The translations under genes were made by a program, and so were the position numbers. The notes below the pieces were generated by a model, which was not told the origin of the DNA, searched no databases, and saw nothing but the letters and a program-made list of their open reading frames with translations. From CANKJK01 sp964400405 (GTDB lineage Bacteria > Acidobacteriota > Vicinamibacteria > Vicinamibacterales > UBA2999), in NCBI GenBank assembly GCA_964400405.1, contig CAYNUO010000005.1:8847-72846 (forward strand): DNA of 64,000 bases, given 5' to 3'. How positions within the stretch are numbered: position 1 is the first letter of the stretch; the number at the start of each line of letters is the position of its first letter. This document shows positions 40,469-48,563 of the stretch, in pieces.

Positions 40469-41212
40469 GTGCCGGATCCCTCCCCCGCTCCCCTCTACAG
40501 ACGCGTCCTCCTGAAGCTGTCCGGCGAGGCCCTGATGGGCCAGCAGCAGTTCGGTGTCGACCCGGCTGTCGCGTCCCAGATTGCCCGGGACATCATCGAA
40601 ATCCAGTCGCTCGGCGTCGAAGTCGCCATCGTCATCGGCGGCGGCAACATCTTCCGCGGGCTCGCGGCGTCCGCCAAGGGCATGGACCGGGCGACTGCCG
40701 ACTACATGGGCATGCTGGCCACCGTGATCAACGGCCTCGCCCTGCAGGATGCGCTCGAGCAGCAGGGTGCGGCGACGCGCGTCATGACCGCCATCGAGAT
40801 GCGGCAGGTCGCCGAACCGTTCATCCGCCGCAAGGCCATGCGCCACCTCGAGAAGGGCCGCGTCGTCATCTTCGCCGCAGGTACCGGCAACCCGTACTTC
40901 ACGACCGACACGGCCGCGGCCCTGCGGGCCGTGGAGATCCGGGCGGGCGCGATCCTCAAGGGCACCAAGGTGGACGGCATCTACTCCGCCGACCCCGTGC
41001 TGCACCCGGACGCCAGGAAGTTCCCCACCATCACCTACCAGGAAGTGCTGACCCTGGAGCTCAAGGTGATGGACGCCGCCGCGATCTCCGTCTGCAAGGA
41101 GAACGCGCTCCCGATCGTGGTCTTCAACCTGCGCACGCCCGGCAACATCCGCCGCGTGGTCATGGGCGAACCCATCGGCACCACCGTCGTCAGCCGCAGC
41201 ACGCAGGGTTAA
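40469..41212 (+). CDS. pyrH: UMP kinase
   Basis: The 247-residue amino-acid-kinase-fold protein has VLLKLSGEALMG, IVIGGGNIFRG, the UMP-binding GMDRATADYMGMLATVING and AAGTGNPYFTTDTAA. It phosphorylates UMP to UDP. The GTG start gives a short leader MPDPSPAPLYRR; no later start precedes the first beta-strand. rpsB-tsf-pyrH-frr is the standard gene order. Confidence 0.96.
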   Translation: MPDPSPAPLYRRVLLKLSGEALMGQQQFGVDPAVASQIARDIIEIQSLGVEVAIVIGGGNIFRGLAASAKGMDRATADYMGMLATVINGLALQDALEQQGAATRVMTAIEMRQVAEPFIRRKAMRHLEKGRVVIFAAGTGNPYFTTDTAAALRAVEIRAGAILKGTKVDGIYSADPVLHPDARKFPTITYQEVLTLELKVMDAAAISVCKENALPIVVFNLRTPGNIRRVVMGEPIGTTVVSRSTQG

Positions 41213-41253
41213 GCCTTATCCGGCACGAGCCGTAACCGACGCGAGAGACAGCT

Positions 41254-41823
41254 ATGGAATTCAACGACATCAAGGGCATGTCCGCGCAGATCAAGACGCG
41301 GATGGACACCATCATCGAGCACGTGCGCCGCGAGATCGCCGCCGTGCGCACGGGCCGCGCGTCGACGAACCTCCTCGACAACGTGCAGGTCGAGGCCTAC
41401 GGCTCCAAGATGCCGCTCAACCAGGTCGCGAGCCTCTCGGTACCTGAGGCGGCGCTGATCATGGTGCAGCCGTTCGATGCATCCCTGCTCGCCGCGATCG
41501 AACGCGCGGTGCGGCTGTCCGATCTGGGCCTGAACCCCCAGAGCGACGGCAAGGCCATCCGCGTGCCGATTCCGTCCCTGACGGAGGACCGCCGGAAGGA
41601 GCTCTCCCGCCACGTGCACAAGCAGGCCGAGGAAGGCCGGAACGGCGTGCGGCAGGTGCGGCGCGACGCGAATGACCGGCTCAAGAAGCTGCTGAAGGAC
41701 GCGAAGATCTCGGAAGACGAAGAGAAGCGCGGGCTCGATCAGGTGCAGAAGATCACCGACGAGCACGTCAGCCTGATCGACGACATCCAGAAGAAGAAGG
41801 ACGTCGAGCTCCTCGGCAAGTAG
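41254..41823 (+). CDS. frr: Ribosome recycling factor
   Basis: The 189-residue RRF has the typical VRTGRASTNLLDNVQVEAYG, the LSVPEAALIMVQPFD domain-II core and the closing helix with RRKELSRHVHKQAEEGRNGV. It splits terminated ribosomes together with EF-G. The length is normal and an ATG begins 41 bases after pyrH. Confidence 0.97.
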   Translation: MEFNDIKGMSAQIKTRMDTIIEHVRREIAAVRTGRASTNLLDNVQVEAYGSKMPLNQVASLSVPEAALIMVQPFDASLLAAIERAVRLSDLGLNPQSDGKAIRVPIPSLTEDRRKELSRHVHKQAEEGRNGVRQVRRDANDRLKKLLKDAKISEDEEKRGLDQVQKITDEHVSLIDDIQKKKDVELLGK

Positions 41824-41827
41824 GCCC

Positions 41828-41846
41828 GGCGCCGCAGCGCGGCGCC
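41828..41846. terminator. Hairpin between convergent frr and pfkA
   Basis: GGCGCCG (41828-41834) pairs with CGGCGCC (41840-41846) around a five-base loop. Located four bases past the frr stop and 16 before the pfkA stop, it can serve both directions, though T-runs are missing. Confidence 0.5.
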
Positions 41847-41862
41847 CAATGAGGACCGGTCG

Positions 41863-42945
41863 TCAGTCGCCGAAGGTGACGCCGATGGCGCGGGCCGTCT
41901 TGATGAGGTCCGAGTCCAGAGGCACGGTGCGACTCCGCCCCACGACCTCGGACAGCGGCACCGGCACGATGCTCGGCGGGCGGTTCGCGACCATCACGCC
42001 GAAGATCCCGTTCTGCACCATCTCGACCGCGGTGCTGCCGAACCGCGTCGCCAGCATCCGATCGAACGGCGTCGGCGTGCCACCGCGCTGCAGGTGGCCC
42101 AGGACGACATACCGCGATTCCTTGCCCGAGAGGGCCTCCAGGTCCACCGCCAGCCGCGCCGCCACGCCGCCAAGCCGCTCGAGCTTCGAGCCCTTCGCTT
42201 CCTCGATCACGGTGCGCCGGCCGTCCATCGGCGTCGCGCCCTCGGCCACGACGACGATGCTGAACTTCGCGCCCAGCTTCTCCCGTTCCTTGACCTGCAC
42301 GACGACCTTGTTGACGTCGTAGGGAATCTCGGGAATCAGGATGATGTCGGCGCCGCCGGCCACGCCCGCATGGAGCGCGATCCAGCCGGAGTTCCGGCCC
42401 ATGACCTCGACCAGCATGATGCGCTTGTGCGCCTCCGCCGTGGAGTGCAGCCGATCGATCGCGTCGGTCGCGCAGACGACCGCCGTATCGAACCCGAAGC
42501 ACGAGTTCGTGCCGACGATGTCGTTGTCGATCGTCTTCGGCACGCCGACCAGCGGAATGCCCCGCTTGTGGAACTCGTAGGAGATCGCGAGCGTGCCGTC
42601 GCCACCGATGCAGATCAGCGCGTCGAGCTTCTCGCGCTCGAACATCTGGACGACGCGATCCCCGTAGGTCATCCGGCCGTCCGGCGTCTCGATGACCTTG
42701 TCGATCGGGTTCCCCTTGTTCGTCGTGCCGAGAATCGTGCCGCCCAGGCGCAGGATGCCCGTGACGTTGTTCGGCTTCAGCACGCGCGTCCGGTCCGGGT
42801 AGACCAGGCCGTCGAAGCTGTCCTCAAGGCCGATGACCTCGATGCCCGCATTGCAGGCGGACTTGACCACCGCACGAATGACCGCGTTCAGGCCAGGCGC
42901 ATCACCGCCGCCTGTGAGCACACCGATTCGCCTGACCGTTTTCAT
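41863..42945 (-). CDS. pfkA: 6-phosphofructokinase, Gly104/Lys124 subgroup
   Basis: The 360-residue PfkA-family enzyme has GVLTGGGDAPGLNAVIRAV, GGDGTLAIS and PKTIDNDI. Gly at the position equivalent to E. coli 104 points to ATP rather than pyrophosphate, while Lys at the position equivalent to 124 is the non-allosteric, actinobacterial-like state. ATP use is therefore likely but a mixed preference is possible. The ATG at 42945 lies nine bases after TAACAT. Confidence 0.93.
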   Translation of the reverse strand: MKTVRRIGVLTGGGDAPGLNAVIRAVVKSACNAGIEVIGLEDSFDGLVYPDRTRVLKPNNVTGILRLGGTILGTTNKGNPIDKVIETPDGRMTYGDRVVQMFEREKLDALICIGGDGTLAISYEFHKRGIPLVGVPKTIDNDIVGTNSCFGFDTAVVCATDAIDRLHSTAEAHKRIMLVEVMGRNSGWIALHAGVAGGADIILIPEIPYDVNKVVVQVKEREKLGAKFSIVVVAEGATPMDGRRTVIEEAKGSKLERLGGVAARLAVDLEALSGKESRYVVLGHLQRGGTPTPFDRMLATRFGSTAVEMVQNGIFGVMVANRPPSIVPVPLSEVVGRSRTVPLDSDLIKTARAIGVTFGD

Positions 42946-42954
42946 CGTAGGGCT

Positions 42955-42960
42955 ATGTTA
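42955..42960 (-). promoter_or_regulatory. -10-like box TAACAT ahead of pfkA
   Basis: TAACAT on the minus strand ends nine bases before the ATG. The leader would be at most about three nucleotides. No ribosome binding site is present. Confidence 0.4.
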
Positions 42961-43057
42961 CACTTGCGGTTGTTCGTCGCCTGATTCTCGACAGTTTTGC
43001 AGGTCGCCGCGACGTCCGAACGACACGAGTTCAGCAAGGCAGGAGTTAGGCAAATTC

Positions 43058-43133
43058 GGGCGGCTAGCTCAGCTGGGAGAGCGCTGCGTTCGCAATGCAG
43101 AGGTCAGGGGTTCGATCCCCCTGCCGTCCACCA
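43058..43133 (+). tRNA. tRNA-Ala (anticodon CGC)
   Basis: A 76-base cloverleaf with encoded CCA (43131-43133). The acceptor arm GGGCGGC/GCCGTCC contains the G3-U70 wobble that marks alanine tRNAs. The D-loop has AGCTCAGCTGGGAGAGC, the anticodon loop is TTCGCAA, and the T arm is GGGGTTCGATCCCC. It reads GCG codons, which should be frequent in such GC-rich DNA. Confidence 0.97.
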
Positions 43134-43170
43134 ACCCACCATCCGGCAACCGGCTTCGCTCATCACCGCC

Positions 43171-43533
43171 GTGCCTGTTCCCCGCATCACACCCGCAGAC
43201 TTGCTGACCGCGCTGGCCGCGGAGGATAGCGAACGGCCGGTCGTCGTCGACGCACGGCTCAAGTATCCGTACGAGCACAGCACCGTGATCATCGCCGGGG
43301 CCCTGCGGCACACCGACCCGGCGCCGGCGCTGCCACGGGAACGGTCGATCGTCGTCTACGACTCCGACCCGGATGAACTCGTCAGCTCGGGTGTGGCCGC
43401 CGCCCTCATCCGGCAGGGCTATCGGGCGTCGGCGCTCGCCGGTGGCATCGCCGCGTGGCTGGCTGCAGGTGGCGCCGTGACCCCGAAAGACGCCCCCAAG
43501 CCGTCGGCTCCTGCCAGCTCACTGAAGGCCTGA
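43171..43533 (+). CDS. Rhodanese-like domain protein lacking the catalytic cysteine
   Basis: The 120-residue product has the rhodanese fold pattern: VVVDARLKYPYEHSTVIIAGA, VVYDSDPDELVSSGVAAALIRQGY and ALAGGIAAWLAAGG. Where active rhodaneses have VVYC followed by the anion-binding loop it has VVYD, so sulfur transfer through a persulfide is not expected. The GTG at 43171 starts 37 bases after the tRNA. A binding or regulatory role is possible. Confidence 0.75.
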   Translation: MPVPRITPADLLTALAAEDSERPVVVDARLKYPYEHSTVIIAGALRHTDPAPALPRERSIVVYDSDPDELVSSGVAAALIRQGYRASALAGGIAAWLAAGGAVTPKDAPKPSAPASSLKA

Positions 43534-43574
43534 TCGTCTCAGTCACCGTGCTAAGGTGAGGCCGCTGGTATCGC

Positions 43575-44258
43575 ATGCCCCTGAAACGACGTGCCTTCGG
43601 CGTGCTGCTCCTCCTCGCGCTGGCCGCCCTCGGGGCTGGCGCGGCTGCTGCGCCCGGGACCGCTCCCATGACGCCGGATGCGCTGGCCCAGGCGCTCCAG
43701 AAGCGTTACGAGACCATCCGGGACTTCACCGCTGACTTCCAGCACAGCTACCGGGGCGGCGCGCTCAAGACCCAGGTCGTGGAGCGCGGGGTCGCCACCT
43801 TCAAGAAGCCCGGCATGATGCGGTGGGTCTACGAGTCGCCCGAGCGCAAGGAGTTCGTCAGCGACGGCCGGCGGATCTATGCCTACATCCCGGCCGACCG
43901 GCAGGTCGTCGTCTCCGCCGTGCCGCCCGATGACGCCGCCCCGCTGCCAGTGCTCTTCCTCGCCGGCAAGGGCAACGTCAGCCGGGACTTCATCGCCAGC
44001 CTGCCGGACGAGGCATCAGCGACCCGGGCCACGCTGAAGCTCGTGCCCCGGAGCGCCGGCGCGGACTACGCCCACATGCTGCTGTCCGTGGACCTGCCCG
44101 CGCTGCGGATCGTCGGACTGACCACGGTGGACCTCCAGGGAGGCACGTCGACGTTCGCGTTCTCCCGTCTGAAGGAAAATCAGGGACTGACCGATACGCA
44201 GTTCGCCTTCCGCATCCCGAAGGGAGTGGATGTCCTGACCGATGATGGCGCCCGCTGA
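43575..44258 (+). CDS. lolA: LolA-like outer-membrane lipoprotein carrier
   Basis: The 227-residue periplasmic protein has a signal peptide (FGVLLLLALAALGAGAAAA). Its LolA domain shows TADFQHSYRGGALKTQVVERG, FKKPGMMRWVYESPE and the later DGRRIYAYIPADRQV. LolA ferries lipoproteins to the outer membrane. It overlaps by 17 bases with a gene for a lipoprotein secretin, a plausible client. Confidence 0.85.
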   Translation: MPLKRRAFGVLLLLALAALGAGAAAAPGTAPMTPDALAQALQKRYETIRDFTADFQHSYRGGALKTQVVERGVATFKKPGMMRWVYESPERKEFVSDGRRIYAYIPADRQVVVSAVPPDDAAPLPVLFLAGKGNVSRDFIASLPDEASATRATLKLVPRSAGADYAHMLLSVDLPALRIVGLTTVDLQGGTSTFAFSRLKENQGLTDTQFAFRIPKGVDVLTDDGAR

Positions 44259-46059
44259 TCTCGTCCGTTTCCGCCTGGCCTCGCTGCTGGCCCTCTGCCT
44301 CGGCGTGTCCGCCGGCATGGGCTGCGCCACGGCCGGCTTCGCCGCCCGCGGCCTCCAGGCCGAACAGGCAGGCGACCACGACCTGGCCGTCGTGGAGTAC
44401 GCCAAGGCGCTCCAGGCGAAGCCCAACGACCGCGCCACGCGGCAGGCGCTCGATCGCGCCAAACTCCGCGCCGCGCAGGACCACTTCACCAGGGGCCGCC
44501 GCTTCGCCTTCACCGGGAAGCTGGACGAAGCCCTCATCGAGTACCAGCTCGCCGGCGAGCTGAACCCCGCGAACAAGGAGATCGAGGACGCCCTGCGGGA
44601 CATGCGCGCGCAGCTCAAGACACGCGTCGCGATCGCGCGGGAGGGCAAGACGAAGCTCGAGACGCTCGTCGAGCGGTCACGCATGCTACCGCCGCCGGGG
44701 CTCGACCTCCCCACCGACGTCAAGCTCCCCGCGTCGCTCGCGTTCCGGAACGCGCCGTCGAAGGACGTCTTCACGGCGATCGCACGGTTCGCGAACATCA
44801 GCATCGTCTTCGATGCCGACCTCAGGGATCAGCCAGTCACGATCGACCTCCGGAACGCGGCGCTCGAAGACGCGCTGGCGGCCGTCTCCACCAGCACGAA
44901 GGCGTTCTACCGGGTGACCGGCTCCCGGACAGTCACGGTGATCCCCGACACGGCTGCCAAACGGCGCGAGTACGAGGAAGAGATCGTCCGGACCTTCTAT
45001 CTGAGCAACGCCGACCTGAAGGAGACGATCGACGTTCTCCGCATCGTCATCGACGCCCGCCGGATCGCCCCGGTCGCGGCGAACAACGCGATTGCCATCA
45101 AGGACACGCCGGAGCGCGTGGCCGCCGCCGCCCGCCTGCTCTCAGCCATCGACAAGGCCCGGCCCGAAGTGGTGATCGACGTCGAACTGCTCGAAGTGGA
45201 CCGTACCCGTCTGAGAGACTACGGCCTGCAGATCGCCTCGCCCGGCTCGGCCGGCCTGAACGGGTCGGTCACGGTCGACGACAGCAGCCTGACGCTCCGC
45301 AGCCTGCGGAACCTGACGCAGAGCGACATGATGCTGACCAACCTTCCGGGCCTCTACTACCGGCTCCTCAAGACCGACACGAACACCCGGACGCTCGCGA
45401 ACCCGCAGCTCCGGACGACGGAAGGCGTCTCCGCGCAGGCGCGGTTCGGCGAGCGTGTGCCGGTGCCTGTCACGACGTTCGCGCCGATCGCCACCGGCGG
45501 CACGGCGCAGCAGCCGATCACGTCGTTCAACTACGAGAACATCGGCGTCAACATCGACATCAAGCCGCGCACGCACCATGACGACGAGGTCTCGCTCGAG
45601 GTCAAGGTGGCCGTGAGCAGCATCTCCGGTACCGGATTCGGCGGCCTGCCGACGTTCGGCAACCGCGAGATCAGCACGGTGATCCGGCTGCGCGACGGCG
45701 AGACGAACATGCTGGCCGGGCTGATCCGCGACGACGAACGCCGCGTGCTCGACGGGATTCCCGGCCTGAGCGACCTCCCCATCATCGGCCGCCTGTTTGC
45801 GCACTCGAAGAAGGAAACGCAGGAAACGGACATCGTGCTCACGCTCACGCCGCGCATCATCCGCGTGCTGGATCTGAGCGAGAACGATCTCCGGCCCTTC
45901 CGCGTGGGCCGCGAGACGGGGCTGACGACGATCGACCTGCCGCCGCCGATGCCGCTCGCGCCCGTGGCTCCGGCGATGCCGCAACCCGGCGCCGCGACAC
46001 CGCAGCCCGCGGTGCCGCTCCAGATCCCCGCGTCTCCGCCGCAGCCGCAGGTTCGCTAG
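44242..46059 (+). CDS. Secretin-domain lipoprotein with N-terminal TPR region
   Basis: The 605-residue product begins with a lipobox (GVSAGMGCATAG, Cys about residue 28). TPR-like repeats follow (YAKALQAKPNDRATRQALD, YQLAGELNPANKEI), then two N-domains (ITIVFDADLRD-like at about residue 185) and a secretin domain ending in IVLTLTPRIIRVLD. A Pro-rich tail closes it. It is GspD/PilQ-like, but no other secretion genes adjoin. It is distinct from the PilQ at 32983-34836. Its partners are unknown. Confidence 0.78.
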   Translation: MMAPADLVRFRLASLLALCLGVSAGMGCATAGFAARGLQAEQAGDHDLAVVEYAKALQAKPNDRATRQALDRAKLRAAQDHFTRGRRFAFTGKLDEALIEYQLAGELNPANKEIEDALRDMRAQLKTRVAIAREGKTKLETLVERSRMLPPPGLDLPTDVKLPASLAFRNAPSKDVFTAIARFANISIVFDADLRDQPVTIDLRNAALEDALAAVSTSTKAFYRVTGSRTVTVIPDTAAKRREYEEEIVRTFYLSNADLKETIDVLRIVIDARRIAPVAANNAIAIKDTPERVAAAARLLSAIDKARPEVVIDVELLEVDRTRLRDYGLQIASPGSAGLNGSVTVDDSSLTLRSLRNLTQSDMMLTNLPGLYYRLLKTDTNTRTLANPQLRTTEGVSAQARFGERVPVPVTTFAPIATGGTAQQPITSFNYENIGVNIDIKPRTHHDDEVSLEVKVAVSSISGTGFGGLPTFGNREISTVIRLRDGETNMLAGLIRDDERRVLDGIPGLSDLPIIGRLFAHSKKETQETDIVLTLTPRIIRVLDLSENDLRPFRVGRETGLTTIDLPPPMPLAPVAPAMPQPGAATPQPAVPLQIPASPPQPQVR

Positions 46060-47315
46060 CTGACCTTCGTCACCTTCGCTCCGAGCGACCGGAGCCGATC
46101 CACGAGCTGGCTGTAGCCACGCTCGACCGTTTCGAGCGGCGCGACGCACGTTTCCCCGTCCGCGGCCAGGCCGGCCGCGATGAGCGACATCCCCGAGCGC
46201 AGATCCCGGCTGTCCAGCGTGCGCCCGCCGCGCAGGCGCGTCGGACCGTTGACGATGATCCGGTGGGCGTCCGCCAGAAAGAGGTCGGCGCCCATGCCGC
46301 TCATCTGCTCGAGCGCGAAGAGACGCAGCTCGTACATCCAGTCGTGGACGAGCGTCCGTCCCTCGGCCTGCGTGGCGAGCACCGTGACGAGGCTGACCAG
46401 GTCGCTCGGGAACGACGGCCACAGGCCCGTGGCGATGCGCTTGACGGCCTTCGGCTTCGAGGGCCGGACGATGAAAGCGCCGTCCTCCATGCCGCACGCG
46501 ATGTTCATGCGCTGCAGGACCGCCGCGACCACCTCGATGTCCTCGGCGCGCGCGCCGTCGATCGCGACTTCTCCACCGGTGATGGCCGCCACGACGGCCC
46601 AGCTTCCGGCCTCGATGTAGTCGCCCCACAGTTCGTGCGTCGCTCCGCGCAGCTTCGTGGCTCCGGTGACGCGAATCGTCGAGCTCCCGGCACCTTCGAT
46701 GTGGGCGCCCATCTTCGACAGGAACGTGCACAGCTCGACGACATGCGGCTCGGTGGCGGCATGGCGGATCTCGCTCGTGCCGGCCACCGAAGCCGCCGCG
46801 AGAAGCGCCGTCTCAGTGCCGGTGACTGACGCCTCGTAGAGGTACATCGACGCGGCCTTCAGGCCGTCCGGCGCCTCCAGCACGTGATCCGGGCCGTCGC
46901 TGAGCCGGGCGCCCAACGCGCCAAGGGCCTCCAGGTGCGTCGAGATACTCCGGCGCGCCGGAAAATCGCCTCCGGGAGGCGCCAGCCGCGCGCGGCCCGT
47001 CCGCGCGAGCAGCGGCGCGAGCAGCAGAACCGAGCCCCGGAGACGTCCGACGAGCGTGCGGTCGGCCTCGTGGGTGCGGACCTCCTTCGCGCGGATTCTG
47101 AGCGTGGTCGACCCGATGCCGGTCACCTCCGCGCCGAGATCGGCGAGCAGCCGCGCCATGACCTCCACGTCGCCGATGCGCGGCACGTTGGTCAGCACGC
47201 ACTCGTCTCCCGTCAGGAGGCACGCGGCCAGCAACGGCAGCGCCGCGTTCTTGTTGCCCTCGACGGCCACCCGGCCCTCGAGCCGGTGGCCCCCTTCAAC
47301 GACGAGCGTCGACAT
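46056..47315 (-). CDS. murA: UDP-N-acetylglucosamine 1-carboxyvinyltransferase, Cys-to-Asp variant
   Basis: The 419-residue enolpyruvyl transferase has GNKNAALPLLAACLL (catalytic Lys-Asn), FPSDL with the catalytic Asp, and ERGYSQLVDRLR with the conserved Arg. In the active-site loop it reads PPGGDFPARRSISTHL: the usual Cys (E. coli 115) is Asp and the flanking residues are divergent, while the Arg equivalent to 120 remains. It starts the peptidoglycan pathway. Its ATG directly follows the CTAG end of the palindromic element. Confidence 0.88.
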   Translation of the reverse strand: MSTLVVEGGHRLEGRVAVEGNKNAALPLLAACLLTGDECVLTNVPRIGDVEVMARLLADLGAEVTGIGSTTLRIRAKEVRTHEADRTLVGRLRGSVLLLAPLLARTGRARLAPPGGDFPARRSISTHLEALGALGARLSDGPDHVLEAPDGLKAASMYLYEASVTGTETALLAAASVAGTSEIRHAATEPHVVELCTFLSKMGAHIEGAGSSTIRVTGATKLRGATHELWGDYIEAGSWAVVAAITGGEVAIDGARAEDIEVVAAVLQRMNIACGMEDGAFIVRPSKPKAVKRIATGLWPSFPSDLVSLVTVLATQAEGRTLVHDWMYELRLFALEQMSGMGADLFLADAHRIIVNGPTRLRGGRTLDSRDLRSGMSLIAAGLAADGETCVAPLETVERGYSQLVDRLRSLGAKVTKVS

Positions 47316-47481
47316 CTAGTGTCCCGTCCCGGAGATGCGTTGCATAAGTCCCGGAGCGCGGCGCCCGGCTGGCAAGGCGCGAAGAGTGAGCTTATTGGGC
47401 ATAAGTGAGCGATGAGCAACGAAGCCAGGCGGGATGCCCCGCCCGGGAATTATGTGACGTATCTCCGGGACGGGACACTAG
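47316..47481. mobile_element. 166-bp CTAG-bounded inverted-repeat element (MITE-like)
   Basis: The terminal arms 47316-47354 and 47443-47481 are inverted copies, identical in the outer 21 bases and matching at 35 of 39. The interior also shows partial complementarity and ends in CTTAT-TGGGC-ATAAG. Both ends are CTAG, consistent with a TA or CTAG target duplication. No transposase gene is present. The right CTAG supplies murB's TAG stop; the left abuts murA's ATG. No second copy was seen in the window. Confidence 0.75.
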
Positions 47482-48563
47482 CTCCCTGTTCCTTTCAGAA
47501 ACGCGACGCGCGCGTCGTCCTCGAACCCCAGAAAGATCGGCTCGGCGGCGAGCGCCACGCCGAAGCGATCCAGCACCGCCTGCTTGATGCCGGTCGCGAA
47601 CGCGACGACATCCTCGGCCGACGCCCCGCCACGATTCACGATCGCGAGCGCGTGACGGCTCGACAGGCCGGCCGGGCCGGCGCCCGCGCCACGCGACCAG
47701 CCGGCGTGCTCGATCAGCCACGCGGCCGGGACCTTGACGTGGCCCTCGCCCGCCGGAAACATCGGCGGCCGCGCGCCTGCGTGCGTGCCGAGCGACTCAG
47801 CCTGCGCGATCGGCAGCACCGGATTGACGAAGAACGACCCGACGCTCCTCGCATCAGGGTTCGTCTCCTCGACGACCATGCCCTTTGCCCGCCGCAGTGC
47901 CAGCACGGCCTCCCGCGCGTCACCCGGTGTCACAAGGGGCCGGCCCGCGAGTTCCCGCTCGACGTCGGCGGCAAACGGGCGGACCCGCGCCCGCGAGAGT
48001 CCAAAACGCACCGCAGCAATGATGTACCGGTTCCGGTCGCTCCCACGAAAGCGGCTGTCGCGGTACGCGAACCCGCATGCGTCCGCGGGGATCGACAGCG
48101 CTGCCCCGGTCGCACGCTCGACGACCTCCACCGTGTCGATGGTCTGACTGACGTCCTGCCCGTAGGCGCCGACGTTCTGCACGGGCGTCCCGCCGACCGT
48201 ACCGGGAATGCCCGACAGGCACTCGAGGCCCCACGCCTGCTGGCGCACGGCCGTCTCGACCAGCGCGTCCCACGGCTCCCCGGCTCCGGCACGCACGCGC
48301 CAGATGTCGCCGTCCCAGTCTGCGTCGACCCCGCGGATCGACATCCGGAGCACGAGACCGCGGACGCCGCGGTCGCTGACGACGACGTTGCTGCCGCCGC
48401 CAAGCACGGTCAGCGGCAGACCACGGCTCGCCGCCCAGCGGCACGCCGGTGCGATACCGGACGCGGCGGTCACCTCGGCAAACCACTCCGCCGCCCCGCC
48501 CACCTGGAGCGTGCAGAACGGCGCGAGCGGCACGGCCGCGGCCGGCGCCAGCTCAGTGGCCAT
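47478..48563 (-). CDS. murB: UDP-N-acetylenolpyruvoylglucosamine reductase (type I MurB)
   Basis: The 361-residue flavoenzyme has LGGGSNVVVSD, GIPGTVGGTPVQNVGAYGQDV and the YRDSRFRG active-site segment; the Tyr-loop insertion marks type I. GSFFVNPVL carries the Ser of the SFF(K/V)NP motif. The ATG at 48563 overlaps the pxpBC stop region by 11 bases. The stop TAG comes from the inverted-repeat element, so the last residues may have changed on insertion. Confidence 0.94.
   Translation of the reverse strand: MATELAPAAAVPLAPFCTLQVGGAAEWFAEVTAASGIAPACRWAASRGLPLTVLGGGSNVVVSDRGVRGLVLRMSIRGVDADWDGDIWRVRAGAGEPWDALVETAVRQQAWGLECLSGIPGTVGGTPVQNVGAYGQDVSQTIDTVEVVERATGAALSIPADACGFAYRDSRFRGSDRNRYIIAAVRFGLSRARVRPFAADVERELAGRPLVTPGDAREAVLALRRAKGMVVEETNPDARSVGSFFVNPVLPIAQAESLGTHAGARPPMFPAGEGHVKVPAAWLIEHAGWSRGAGAGPAGLSSRHALAIVNRGGASAEDVVAFATGIKQAVLDRFGVALAAEPIFLGFEDDARVAFLKGTGS

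Noticed and set aside
42961..43057. A specific promoter for tRNA-Ala
   Set aside because: TTGCAG-like and TTAGGC-like words exist but none pair at a proper spacing, so no promoter is called.
47213..47721. Small frames inside the inverted-repeat element
   Set aside because: They run across the element's ends into murA or murB, lack ribosome binding sites and have Arg/Ala-rich composition; no transposase-like motif is present.
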